The position numbers were made by a program, and so were the translations under genes. Shown here piece by piece: positions 15,883 through 23,742 of a DNA stretch of 64,000 nucleotides. This stretch comes from CAXBCP01 sp963977005. Its GTDB lineage: Bacteria > Pseudomonadota > Alphaproteobacteria > MPNO01 > UBA830. Within the stretch, counting starts at the first letter, position 1, and the number at the start of each line of letters is the position of its first letter. The stretch is taken from assembly GCA_963977005.1 (NCBI GenBank), contig CAXBMQ010000019.1:28060-92059 (forward strand). The letters are read 5' to 3'. The notes beneath the pieces are model-generated. The model was not told the origin of the DNA, searched no databases, and was given only the letters and a program-made list of their open reading frames with translations.

Positions 15883-17988
15883 ATGGCAGACGCCCCGCAC
15901 AGCACAGACCAGACCAGCACAGACACCGCCGACGCCCAGCCCTATCGCGTTCTCGCCCGCAAATACCGGCCGAGCGATTTTTCGTCGCTGATCGGCCAGG
16001 AGGCGATGGTCCAGACCCTGTCCAACGCGATCGCGTCGGGCCGTCTGGCCCATGCGTTCATTCTGACGGGCGTTCGCGGCGTCGGCAAAACCTCGACCGC
16101 GCGCATCATCGCCCGCGCCCTGAACTGCACCGGGCCCGACGGCAGCGGAGAGCCGACGGCCGAGCCCTGCGGCGTCTGCGAAAACTGCGTCGCTATCGCC
16201 GAGGACCGCCATGTCGACGTGATGGAAATGGATGCCGCGAGCCGCACCGGCGTCGACGATATCCGCGAGCTGATCGACGGCGTGCTCTACCGCCCGGTCT
16301 CGGCGCGCTACAAGATCTACATCATCGACGAAGTGCACATGCTGTCGCGCAACGCGTTCAACGCACTGCTCAAGACGCTCGAGGAACCGCCGGAGCATGT
16401 GAAATTCATCTTCGCGACCACGGAAATACGCAAGGTGCCGGTTACGGTGCTGTCGCGCTGTCAGCGCTTCGATCTGCGCCGCGTCAAGTTCGACGTGCTG
16501 GTCGATCACTTCGCCCGCATCGCCGAGATCGAGGGCGCGACAATCGCCCGCGGCGCCATCGGGCTGATCGCGCGCGCCGCCGACGGCTCGGTCCGCGACG
16601 GCCTGTCGCTGCTCGACCAGGCGATCGCCCATAGCGGACCCGAAACCGAAATCAACGAAGATATCGTCCGCGACATGCTGGGCGTGGCCGAGCGCGTGCA
16701 GGTATTCGACCTGTTCGAGCAGTTGATGAAGGGCGAAATCGCCGCCGCACTGACGCGCTTCGATTCGATGTATCACGCCGGGGCCGACCCGGTGACCATC
16801 CTGCAGGATCTTGCCGAGCTCACCCACTGGCTGACCCGGCTCAAGGCGGCCCCCGACGCGGCCGAGGCGACGCCGACATCGGATCTCGATCTCGACCGCG
16901 GCCGCGACGTCTCGGGCCGCCTTGCGATGTCGGCCCTCGCGCGGACCTGGCAGATGCTGCTGAAAGGCCTGTCAGAGGTACGCAACGCGCCATCCGCCGC
17001 CCAGGCGGCCGAAATGGTGCTGGTGCGCATCGCCTATACCGCCGAGCTTCCGTCTCCGGCGGAAGCGATCGCGGCGCTCGACAAGGCGGCGCCCGCTGCT
17101 GCCGCCCCGGCCCCCGCCCCCGCGAAATCATCCGCGACGCCTGCCGCGCCGGCACAGCCCGCCGCCGACGCGGTCGCCGGAGCGCCCGCCGTCGCTGCGG
17201 ATGCCGCTGCGGATACCGGGGCGATGGCCGACGGCCCGACGGCGCGGTCGCCATCGACGCCGCCCTCCCCATCGTCATCGGCATCGCCCGCCGCGTCACC
17301 GTCAACGCCGCCGTCGGCCCCTGCCGCCGCACCGCCCGTTAACACCCCGGCCCCGTCCGATCCCGCCCCGTCCGATCCGGCGCGCGCCGAACGGACGGCG
17401 CAGGGCGCGGCCGCAGCGCTCGCCCTTCAGCCGATGCCCGCGGTGGACGACACCTTCGACGGCGCCGATGCCGGCATCCCGCGCACGTTCGAGGACATGA
17501 TCGCCCTGTTCTCGGCGAATGGCGAGCCGCTGCTCCATGCCTATCTGGTGAATAACGTTCATCTGGTGAATTACGAGATCGGCAAGATTTCGCTGCGTGT
17601 GTCCGACGAAGGCCCGCGCGACCTCGCGAAAGACCTGAGCCGCTGCCTCAAGGACTGGACCGGACGCGCGTGGTTCATCGAGGCAAGCCAGGAAGAGGGT
17701 GCGCCGACCCTGCAGCAGCAACGCGATGCCGAGGTAGCGGCCCGTCATGCCGCGGCGGTCGCCCATCCGCTGGTGCAGATGGCGCTTGAAGCCTTTCCCG
17801 GCTCGAAAGTGGCCGAGGTCCGCAGCGTCGCCGATCGCGAGGCGGCGGACGATGCCGCCGCGCTGCCCGCCGATCCGGCGATGCCGGGCGTGCCCGACGA
17901 CCTGGGTTTCGATCCCGAATATTTCGATCCGGACGATTTCGATCCCGACCGGTTCGATCCTGACAATACCGACGAGGACTACATATGA
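15883..17988 (+). CDS. dnaX: DNA polymerase III tau/gamma subunit
   Basis: Clamp-loader ATPase and replisome organiser, 701 aa. AAA+ domain: YRVLARKYRPSDFSSLIGQ, Walker A GVRGVGKTST, zinc-module cysteines (C ... CGVCENC), Walker B/DExH IIDEVHMLS, and sensor LSRCQRFDLRR. A long Ala/Pro linker (about residues 395-510) precedes the tau-specific C-terminal domain (FEDMIALFSANGEPLLHAYL onward). The tail repeats an FDPD unit. No obvious A-rich slippery site was found, so a frameshifted gamma form is not supported. The ATG at 15883 is chosen; extending the frame to 15619 would run through the SRP RNA. The stop overlaps the ybaB start. Confidence 0.95.
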   Translation: MADAPHSTDQTSTDTADAQPYRVLARKYRPSDFSSLIGQEAMVQTLSNAIASGRLAHAFILTGVRGVGKTSTARIIARALNCTGPDGSGEPTAEPCGVCENCVAIAEDRHVDVMEMDAASRTGVDDIRELIDGVLYRPVSARYKIYIIDEVHMLSRNAFNALLKTLEEPPEHVKFIFATTEIRKVPVTVLSRCQRFDLRRVKFDVLVDHFARIAEIEGATIARGAIGLIARAADGSVRDGLSLLDQAIAHSGPETEINEDIVRDMLGVAERVQVFDLFEQLMKGEIAAALTRFDSMYHAGADPVTILQDLAELTHWLTRLKAAPDAAEATPTSDLDLDRGRDVSGRLAMSALARTWQMLLKGLSEVRNAPSAAQAAEMVLVRIAYTAELPSPAEAIAALDKAAPAAAAPAPAPAKSSATPAAPAQPAADAVAGAPAVAADAAADTGAMADGPTARSPSTPPSPSSSASPAASPSTPPSAPAAAPPVNTPAPSDPAPSDPARAERTAQGAAAALALQPMPAVDDTFDGADAGIPRTFEDMIALFSANGEPLLHAYLVNNVHLVNYEIGKISLRVSDEGPRDLAKDLSRCLKDWTGRAWFIEASQEEGAPTLQQQRDAEVAARHAAAVAHPLVQMALEAFPGSKVAEVRSVADREAADDAAALPADPAMPGVPDDLGFDPEYFDPDDFDPDRFDPDNTDEDYI

Positions 17989-18308
17989 AAAATTTCGGCA
18001 ACCTGATGAAACAAGCGCAGGAAATGCAGACGAAAATGCAGGAAATGCAGGACCGTCTCGCCGAAGTCGATGTGACCGGCGCCGCCGGCGGCGGCATGGT
18101 AACCGTCACCATGAACGCCAAGAGCGAAATGAAAGCCGTGAAGATAGACCCCTCGCTGTTCAGCGCCGAGGATGCCGAGGTCGTCGAAGACCTGATCGTC
18201 GCCGCCTGCAACGATGCCAAGACCAAGGCAGAAACCACAATGCAGGAAGAAATGGCCAAGATCACCGGCGGGCTGAACCTGCCGCCGGGCATGAAGCTGC
18301 CTTTCTGA
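17985..18308 (+). CDS. ybaB: YbaB/EbfC family nucleoid-associated protein
   Basis: Small dimeric DNA-binding protein, 107 aa, found between dnaX and recR in most bacteria. It has the N-terminal helix MKNFGNLMKQAQEMQTKMQE, the conserved GAAGGGMVTVTMNAK strand region, and the C-terminal GLNLPPGMKLPF. The ATG overlaps the dnaX stop (ATGA), showing coupled translation. The ybaB-recR pairing suggests a role in recombinational repair or nucleoid organisation. Confidence 0.95.
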   Translation: MKNFGNLMKQAQEMQTKMQEMQDRLAEVDVTGAAGGGMVTVTMNAKSEMKAVKIDPSLFSAEDAEVVEDLIVAACNDAKTKAETTMQEEMAKITGGLNLPPGMKLPF

Positions 18309-18324
18309 TACCGGTCCGTCACCG

Positions 18325-18936
18325 GTGTCTTCTCCCGAAATAGAACGTCTCGTCCAGCTCCTGGCGAAGCTCCCCGGCCTCGGCCCGCGCTCGGCGCGCC
18401 GCGCCGCGCTGCATCTGATCAAGCGCAAGGACATCCTGCTCGAGCCGCTCGCCGCGGCCATGGCGCAGGCGGCGCAGTCTGTGCGGACCTGCGGCATCTG
18501 CGGCAATCTGGATGCAACCGATCCCTGCGGTATCTGCGCCGACGACCGGCGTGACCGCTCGGTGATCTGCATCGTCGAGGACGTCGCCGATCTCTGGGCG
18601 CTGGAACGCACGGCGACCTTCAAGGGGGCGTATCATGTCGTCGGCGGCACGCTGTCGGCGCTCGACGGCCGCGGCCCCGAAGATCTCAATATCCCGTCGC
18701 TGCTGGCCCGGGTCGCCGCCGGCGGAATTTCCGAGGTGATCCTCGCAACGTCGGCGACGGTCGAGGGGCAGACCACCGCGCATTACATTTCCGACCGGCT
18801 GGAGGATATCGGCGCCGAGCGCGGCGAGGGGCCGCATATCACGCGGCTCGCGCACGGGGTGCCGGTGGGCGGCGAACTCGATTATCTCGATGACGGCACC
18901 CTGTCGGCGGCGCTCAAGGCGCGCCGGCCGGTCTGA
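18325..18936 (+). CDS. recR: Recombination protein RecR
   Basis: RecFOR pathway protein that helps load RecA at gaps, 203 aa. It has the N-terminal helix-hairpin-helix LLAKLPGLGPRSARRAALHL, the zinc finger CGICGNLDATDPCGIC (about 54-69), and the Toprim domain with ICIVEDVADLWALERT and the Toprim region SALDGRGPEDLNI. The GTG at 18325 is the start; it is 16 nt after ybaB. All key cysteines are present. Confidence 0.96.
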   Translation: MSSPEIERLVQLLAKLPGLGPRSARRAALHLIKRKDILLEPLAAAMAQAAQSVRTCGICGNLDATDPCGICADDRRDRSVICIVEDVADLWALERTATFKGAYHVVGGTLSALDGRGPEDLNIPSLLARVAAGGISEVILATSATVEGQTTAHYISDRLEDIGAERGEGPHITRLAHGVPVGGELDYLDDGTLSAALKARRPV

Positions 18937-19050
18937 CGCCGGAAAAGTCTCTTTAAATCAATCGGTTGGAACGAAATATCCGCCGAATTAAGCGCTCTTT
19001 AGGAACTGCGGGTCCATAGTCGTCGCCCGGCGAAGCGAATTTCCAGGCAG

Positions 19051-19572
19051 ATGAACCAGATTCAGAAAATCGAACCGGCGACGGAAGACCGGTGGGCGGA
19101 CAGGCTACAGGGCACCAATATCAACCCTGTCACCCTGCTTGCGACCGATTATCTGAATCATTTCAATGAAGTGATCATGCTGATCGAAATGGTCGCCGAT
19201 ATGCCGGACATGATCGAGGACGTCCTCGCATGGGCGCCGAAAACCTATCCCCAGCATTTCGCCGATAGCGGATTCAAGGACAAGGATCTCGCGATCGAGG
19301 CGTACGAAGCGGCGCCCGAAGACCTGAAAGCCCAGTTCGATGCGCTGGTCGCCTGCCTGGACGGCAATATTTCCAAGACCCAGCAGCGGTTGACGGCAGT
19401 CGATCCGGAGGCGCCGGACGAAACCCTGGGCGAAGAGATCCGGGTCTCGGTCGACAAGTTCCACCGGCTTGTCGAAATGATCAGCAGCGTCGTCAATGGC
19501 AGCACCGTCAAATCCACCCCGGACGAAGCGGCCGCCCCCAGCGCCCAGGATGAAATCGACGCGATGTTCTAG
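19051..19572 (+). CDS. Conserved-looking hypothetical protein with C-terminal QDEIDAMF motif
   Basis: Soluble, acidic, mostly helical protein of 173 aa; not recognised as a named family. The middle is rich in helices (NHFNEVIMLIEMVADMPDMI). The last residues, SAQDEIDAMF, look like the short SQDEIDxLL/F peptide at the FliM N-terminus and in some CheZ-like tails, which bind chemotaxis or motor partners. The resemblance is short and may be chance. The gene is monocistronic, with an AT-leaning 114-nt upstream region. Chemoreceptor-related genes lie 2.3 kb downstream, giving weak support for a motility or signalling role. Confidence 0.75.
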   Translation: MNQIQKIEPATEDRWADRLQGTNINPVTLLATDYLNHFNEVIMLIEMVADMPDMIEDVLAWAPKTYPQHFADSGFKDKDLAIEAYEAAPEDLKAQFDALVACLDGNISKTQQRLTAVDPEAPDETLGEEIRVSVDKFHRLVEMISSVVNGSTVKSTPDEAAAPSAQDEIDAMF

Positions 19573-19686
19573 GCGTTCGCCGACGCTGTGTTCCGAGCGT
19601 CTGCCGACGGGGTGTTCTCGGTGGGAGGGGGCTCACTAGCTGTTTCCCCAAAACATATTTCATCCAAGCCCTGTGCCGGGACGATA

Positions 19687-19790
19687 CCCTCACAACTATT
19701 TCCTCGCCCTTGTGGCGAGGATCCACGGTGACAGCAAGTCTGGTTCAAAAGTGGACCCTCGCCACAAGGGTGACGGAATAAAGTGTGAGG
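19687..19790. repeat. Palindromic intergenic repeat element, copy 1
   Basis: A ~104-bp palindrome. Inner arms 19702-19726 and 19751-19774 share GTGGA(T/C)CCTCGCCACAAG as inverted copies; outer arms CCTCACAACTATTTCC and GGAATAAAGTGTGAGG continue the pairing with a few mismatches. The unpaired centre contains TCTGGTTCAAAA. A related element is at 23475-23582. It looks like a REP/MITE-type dispersed element between the hypothetical gene and the FAD hydroxylase gene. It explains most of the 19573-19856 gap. Confidence 0.7.
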
Positions 19791-19856
19791 CCGGTTATCG
19801 GCGGGACCTCTTTGGAGATGATGGACGGCTGTTTTTCAACGGCCTTCCTCCCGCCG

Positions 19857-21080
19857 TTACGCGTCTTCCAGCGTCACTTCGGCGTTGCGGCGCATGGCGG
19901 CGATCATCGAGGCGCCGAGCAGGAAATTCCGCGCCTTGACCGGGTCGGCCGCCATGTCGCGCAGGTTCTGCATGTTGGCCGCCCGTGCCTCCGGCTCGGT
20001 GGCTTCCAGCCGTTTCTTGTTGGCGATGGTCTGCTCCTGGACGAAATCGACCGCGTAGGTCCGCCGCTGCTTGTCGTACAGGTCCATCAGGCGTTCGTCC
20101 TCGCCGTCGACGATGACCGCCGCCAGCTTGTCCGTCAGGTTGACCGCATCCTGGATGCCGCCGTTCAGCCCCATGCCGCCTATCGAATTGTTCACATGCG
20201 CCGAATCGCCGGCCAGCAGTACCCGGCCGAGGCGGAACGTCGCCGCCACGCGCTGGTGCACGTTGTAGAGATTGCGGTGGACGATGTCGTAATCGGCGTC
20301 GCGCTTGAAGAACTTCTGCATCTTTTCCTGGACGAATTCGTCGGACAGCAGGTCTGCCTCGTCCGCTTCCGGGTCGGCGGGGAAGACAAGCCGCCACAGG
20401 CCGGGTGGGCCGTCGGCGGCGACCTTGAAGCAGTTGCACCACTCTTCCGGGTCGGCGATGTAATTGCGGAACGACATGCCGCGCTCCGCCTGGAAATCGA
20501 ACGGGGTCGACAGCACCAGGAATCGTTCCGGCCAGGTGAATCCCTCGAACGCGATCCCGGCGGATTTCCGCACAACGCTGCGTCCGCCATCGGCGCCGAT
20601 CAGCCAGTCGCCCTCGAATGTCTTTTCGCCGTCCGGCGTGGTCGCGGTGACGGTCACGCCGTCGGGGGTGTGGTCGATGGCGGTGACGTCATGGTCGAAC
20701 AGCACCGTGGCTGTCGCCTCACCCCGCAGTTTTGCGAGGAAGATTTTCGCCAGCTTGAACTGCTCGCACTGGACGACGAAGGGGAATTTGGTGTCGTCCG
20801 AGAGGGCGGCATGGTCGAACGTCGCGATTTTCTCGCCCGTCGGGCGGTCCCAGAATTCGAATTCCTCGGCGACCAGCCCCTGTTCGATGACCTGGTCGAT
20901 CACGCCGAGCCCGTCCAGCACCTCCAGCGTTGCCGGGTGCGTCGTCGCCGCCCGCGGATCGTCCTGCAGCTCGCTGTTCTGGTCCAGAACGGTGACGGTG
21001 ACGCCGCGCCGGGCCAGCGCATAGGCGCAGATAAGGCCGACCGGTCCGCCGCCTGCGATGACAACCTGGCTTCTGCTCAT
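19857..21080 (-). CDS. FAD-dependent aromatic monooxygenase (PheA/TfdB/MhpA type)
   Basis: Class A flavoprotein hydroxylase, 407 aa, using NAD(P)H and O2 to hydroxylate an aromatic ring. Motifs are intact: the Rossmann GxGxxG at the start (VVIAGGGPVGLICAYALAR), the DG motif (DWLIGADGGRSVVRKS) and the GD motif (LLAGDSAHVNNSIGGMGLNG). The ATG at 21080 is chosen because GGAG lies 9 nt upstream; a TTG five codons earlier is less likely. It is transcribed away from a MarR gene with a perfect operator-like palindrome between them, so it is probably repressed by that regulator. The closest functional guess is 3-(3-hydroxyphenyl)propionate hydroxylase-like. Confidence 0.88.
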   Translation of the reverse strand: MSRSQVVIAGGGPVGLICAYALARRGVTVTVLDQNSELQDDPRAATTHPATLEVLDGLGVIDQVIEQGLVAEEFEFWDRPTGEKIATFDHAALSDDTKFPFVVQCEQFKLAKIFLAKLRGEATATVLFDHDVTAIDHTPDGVTVTATTPDGEKTFEGDWLIGADGGRSVVRKSAGIAFEGFTWPERFLVLSTPFDFQAERGMSFRNYIADPEEWCNCFKVAADGPPGLWRLVFPADPEADEADLLSDEFVQEKMQKFFKRDADYDIVHRNLYNVHQRVAATFRLGRVLLAGDSAHVNNSIGGMGLNGGIQDAVNLTDKLAAVIVDGEDERLMDLYDKQRRTYAVDFVQEQTIANKKRLEATEPEARAANMQNLRDMAADPVKARNFLLGASMIAAMRRNAEVTLEDA

Positions 21081-21150
21081 GACGGGAAACTCCAATTCCT
21101 GATGGGTGATATTGCTGACTGGAGCGGCAACCTATAAAGAAAATATACGT

Positions 21151-21173
21151 TAGTCAACTAAGGTAGTTGACTA
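21151..21173. promoter_or_regulatory. Perfect palindrome in divergent promoter, candidate MarR operator
   Basis: TAGTCAACTA-AGG-TAGTTGACTA: two 10-bp arms with no mismatch and a 3-bp spacer, midway between the FAD hydroxylase and MarR genes. Size and symmetry fit a winged-helix dimer. It covers the earliest possible MarR start codons (21167, 21173), one reason to prefer a later start. Confidence 0.7.
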
Positions 21174-21226
21174 TGATAACGGCGCATGGTCCATTGACCG
21201 TCCTTCTACCGGGACTTGTCCGACAT

Positions 21227-21709
21227 ATGACGCAAAGCCGCACAGTCAAAGCGCGCGACAAGCGGGACGATCGTGACGATCGCGCCCGGCACGACTATTT
21301 CGCCGAAGTCGCCGAGGCGCGTTACGTGCTGCGCCGGGTGTTCCGCATTGCCGAAGAACAGGCCCGCGAGTCCGGGCTCGATCCGCTGGCCCATCAGGCG
21401 CTGATCCAGATCTACGGCAGCCCCGACCGGCGCCTGCGGGTGAACCAGTTGGCCGACAGGCTGGATATCACGCCGGCTTTTGCCTCAAGTCTTCTGAAAT
21501 CGCTCGACGCCGACGGCATGATCGCGCGCCGGCGCGACGATGCCGATCACCGTGTGACCTGGGTAACGGTTACGGAACGGGCGGTCGAGAAGCTCGTCGC
21601 GATAGATGCTGCGGTGGGCTTCCACGTCGAATACTTCGCCGCCCAGATCCCGGCGAAAGACCGCAAACGCGCGCTGGCGACGCTGAAATTCTATGTCGGG
21701 CTGGGGTAG
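21227..21709 (+). CDS. MarR-family transcriptional regulator
   Basis: Winged-helix regulator of about 160 aa. Core: EARYVLRRVFRIAEEQAR, the DNA-binding segment RLRVNQLADRLDITPAFASS followed by LLKSLDADGMIARR, and the beta-wing RRDDADHRVTWVTVTERA. The start is uncertain: the frame is open to 21167, but upstream starts lie in the palindrome, and the ATG at 21227 gives a typical MarR length. A decayed second copy of the 3' part of this gene lies at 23214-23457, on the far side of the chemoreceptor gene. It probably represses the divergent FAD hydroxylase and itself. Confidence 0.85.
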   Translation: MTQSRTVKARDKRDDRDDRARHDYFAEVAEARYVLRRVFRIAEEQARESGLDPLAHQALIQIYGSPDRRLRVNQLADRLDITPAFASSLLKSLDADGMIARRRDDADHRVTWVTVTERAVEKLVAIDAAVGFHVEYFAAQIPAKDRKRALATLKFYVGLG

Positions 21710-21759
21710 CGACCGGGGCCGCAGCGACGCCTGACAGAGCGGTTTCGGCCGTCCGGCGG

Positions 21760-21774
21760 TTAAGCTTTTCTTAT
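21760..21774 (+). promoter_or_regulatory. Imperfect CtrA-type site upstream of chemoreceptor gene
   Basis: TTAA-N7-TTAT differs from the CtrA consensus TTAA-N7-TTAA(C) by one base. It lies about 70 nt upstream of the chemoreceptor start. Motility genes are frequent CtrA targets in alphaproteobacteria, but one short site is weak evidence. Confidence 0.3.
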
Positions 21775-21844
21775 GTATCGCAGGCTAATCTGGTCGCCTG
21801 CGATCCGGACGAAACCCTTACCTCAACCGATTTGGCGATGCGTT

Positions 21845-23200
21845 ATGACTGTCATGCTCCCTGTTCAGCCCGAACCCGATAATGCGACAACCCCCGACCG
21901 GGATAATTCGGTCGCCGATGCGCTTGATCTGCTCGCGGAAGGACGGTTCGAAGACGTCCCCGCCTCCACGGGCGGTCTGCTGGGCCGGGTCCGCGATATC
22001 GGCGTGGGCCTGCAGGGCCGTTTCCGCGATAATCTGCGCCACATGGTCGCCATGTCGATCAAGCTCAACGAGGCCGTCGTGGTATCTGCGGCGATGATCC
22101 GCGATACCCGCGAGGTCGACCAGGGCACGCAATCCATGGCGGCGGCGACCGAAGAACTCGTCGCATCGGTACGGGAAATTTCGACGAATACCCGCGATGC
22201 GGCCGAGCAGGCGACGGCGGCCCGCGCGACGTCGGACCGGGTGACGAAGGCATCCGAGCAGGCGGTCGCGTCGATGGAACAGATTTCCAGCGCCGTCGGC
22301 GACGCCGCGGCCAAGGTCGGGGTCCTCTCGGAGGCGTCCGACCAGATCGGCGAAATCATCGGCCAGATCGACGTGATCGCCAAGCAGACCAATCTGCTTG
22401 CGCTCAATGCGACGATCGAGGCGGCCCGGGCAGGCGATGCCGGCAAGGGATTCGCGGTTGTCGCTTCCGAGGTAAAGAACCTGTCGAACCAGACATCTCA
22501 GGCGACCGACGATATCCGGCAGCGCATCGAAACGCTGCAGAACGAGATGCGCGAAATCGTCGAGTCCATGGAACAGGGCGCCGGCGCCGTCGAAGCGGGC
22601 CGTACCACGATCGCGGAGGCCGGTGAGGCGATGCGCGAACTGTCCGGCCAGGTGGTCACGATTTCCGACAAGATGGACGACGTCGCGGGGATTCTCGATC
22701 AGCAGACCGAGGCCAGCAACGAGGTGTCGTCCGGTATCGCGAAAATCGCGGGCATGACGGCGGACAATGTCGGCCAGATCGAATCGATCGTCGATCATCT
22801 CGCCGGGGTCGATGAAGAGCTGACAGCGACCCTCGACGAAACGATGACACAGCAGATTCCGGACATGACAATCTACCGGGCCAAATCGGACCACGTGATC
22901 TGGAAAAAGAAACTCGCCGAGATGGTTGTCGGCCGTGCGCGGCTGGAACCCGACGAACTGGCCGATCATCATACCTGCCGCCTCGGCAAATGGTACGACG
23001 CGATCGACGATGCCGAGATCACGGAACATCCGGCCTATAAGACCCTTGCCGAGCCACATCGCGCGGTGCACGCACACGGCATCGAAGCCGCCCGCAAATA
23101 CAATGCCGGCGATCTCGCCGGCGCCACCGAGGAAATCGCGGCGGTCGAGCGCTATTCCGTCGACGTCCTGCGGTGTCTCGACGAGTTGCTCGACCGCTAG
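21845..23200 (+). CDS. Soluble methyl-accepting chemotaxis protein with C-terminal CZB domain
   Basis: Cytoplasmic chemoreceptor of about 451 aa. No transmembrane segment or HAMP is visible. The signalling domain has the CheA/CheW-contacting hairpin tip IDVIAKQTNLLALNATIEAA followed by RAGDAGKGFAVVASEVKNL. The C-terminal ~80 residues match the chemoreceptor zinc-binding (CZB) domain: DHVIWKKKL, then HHTCRLGKWY and the His-rich EPHRAVHAHG, giving the His/Cys ligands. CZB receptors sense zinc or hypochlorous acid in studied cases. The ATG at 21845 is used since the upstream extension from 21773 is not receptor-like. No che genes are nearby. Confidence 0.9.
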   Translation: MTVMLPVQPEPDNATTPDRDNSVADALDLLAEGRFEDVPASTGGLLGRVRDIGVGLQGRFRDNLRHMVAMSIKLNEAVVVSAAMIRDTREVDQGTQSMAAATEELVASVREISTNTRDAAEQATAARATSDRVTKASEQAVASMEQISSAVGDAAAKVGVLSEASDQIGEIIGQIDVIAKQTNLLALNATIEAARAGDAGKGFAVVASEVKNLSNQTSQATDDIRQRIETLQNEMREIVESMEQGAGAVEAGRTTIAEAGEAMRELSGQVVTISDKMDDVAGILDQQTEASNEVSSGIAKIAGMTADNVGQIESIVDHLAGVDEELTATLDETMTQQIPDMTIYRAKSDHVIWKKKLAEMVVGRARLEPDELADHHTCRLGKWYDAIDDAEITEHPAYKTLAEPHRAVHAHGIEAARKYNAGDLAGATEEIAAVERYSVDVLRCLDELLDR

Positions 23201-23213
23201 TCCGGCAGCCTAA

Positions 23214-23457
23214 ACCGGCGACTGCGGATGAAACAGCCGGCCGACAGGCGGGATATCGCTAAAGTCTCCTGAAACGGCGCAACGCCGGTCACCGCCTGAC
23301 CCGGGGGCCGGCAACGGAGCGGGCGGTCGGGAAACCCGTCGCGACAGATGCTGCGGCCGGCTTCCACGTCGACTACTTCGCCGCACAAATCCCGGCCAAG
23401 GACCGCAAGCGGGCGCTCGCAATCCTGAAGTTTTATGTGGGCTGGGGTAGGCGTTAG
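23214..23457 (+). pseudogene. Decayed partial duplicate of the MarR gene at 21227
   Basis: DNA here aligns along its length with about 21426-21709, the 3' half of the MarR gene. Both share GGCCGACAGG, GATATC, GCTTCCACGTCGA(A/C)TACTT, GACCGCAA(A/G)CG(C/G)GCGCT and the terminal GGGCTGGGGTAG. The last frame still reads GFHVDYFAAQIPAKDRKRAL against GFHVEYFAAQIPAKDRKRAL in the intact gene. Deletions remove part of the DNA-binding and wing region, and a one-base loss near the end shifts the frame past the original stop. No start codon or 5' half remains. It fills the gap after the chemoreceptor gene. Confidence 0.85.
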
Positions 23458-23474
23458 GCACAGGGGGAGAGCTT

Positions 23475-23582
23475 CTCTCTTCACTTACCCCCCCGGTTTT
23501 ATACCGGGGGTCCACGCGTCCAGCGGTTCAATGTTTGGCATGGACCCTCGGTACAGGACCGAGGGAATAGAAGCGGGGAGCA
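23475..23582. repeat. Palindromic intergenic repeat element, copy 2
   Basis: Inverted arms near 23490-23515 and 23541-23565 share TGGACCC(C/T)CGGTA with ACCG(A/G)GGG, and the spacer holds GGTTCAATG. The overall plan (self-complementary arms, TGGACCCTCG core, GGTTCAA in the loop, GGAATAG-like outer edge) matches the element at 19687-19790, although arm sequences have drifted with compensating changes. It lies directly after the MarR pseudogene. Confidence 0.6.
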
Positions 23583-23622
23583 CCGGCTCCTCGGTGGATG
23601 ACCGACTTGCCACAGCTATTCA

Positions 23623-23704
23623 ACACCAAGGCACCAAGAACGCGAAGTTCACCAAGGAGAAATTACTCTCCGCGATCTTGGCGCTCTTGGTGACTTGGTG
23701 GTCA
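23623..23704. repeat. Inverted repeat of CACCAAG units
   Basis: The left arm CACCAAGGCACCAAGAACGC and right arm GCGCTCTTGGTGACTTGGTG form a long imperfect inverted repeat around TTACTCTCCGCG. CACCAAGnCACCAAG blocks are a recurring intergenic repeat in many bacterial genomes. Nothing coding is seen from 23583 to the DUF3500 stop at 23743. Confidence 0.6.
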
Positions 23705-23742
23705 ATGGCAAAGCTGGCTATGCGCCTGCCGTACGAAAACCC

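Noticed and set aside
17090..17400. Programmed frameshift producing DnaX gamma
   Set aside because: There is no A-rich slippery heptamer; the region is GC-rich coding for an Ala/Pro linker.
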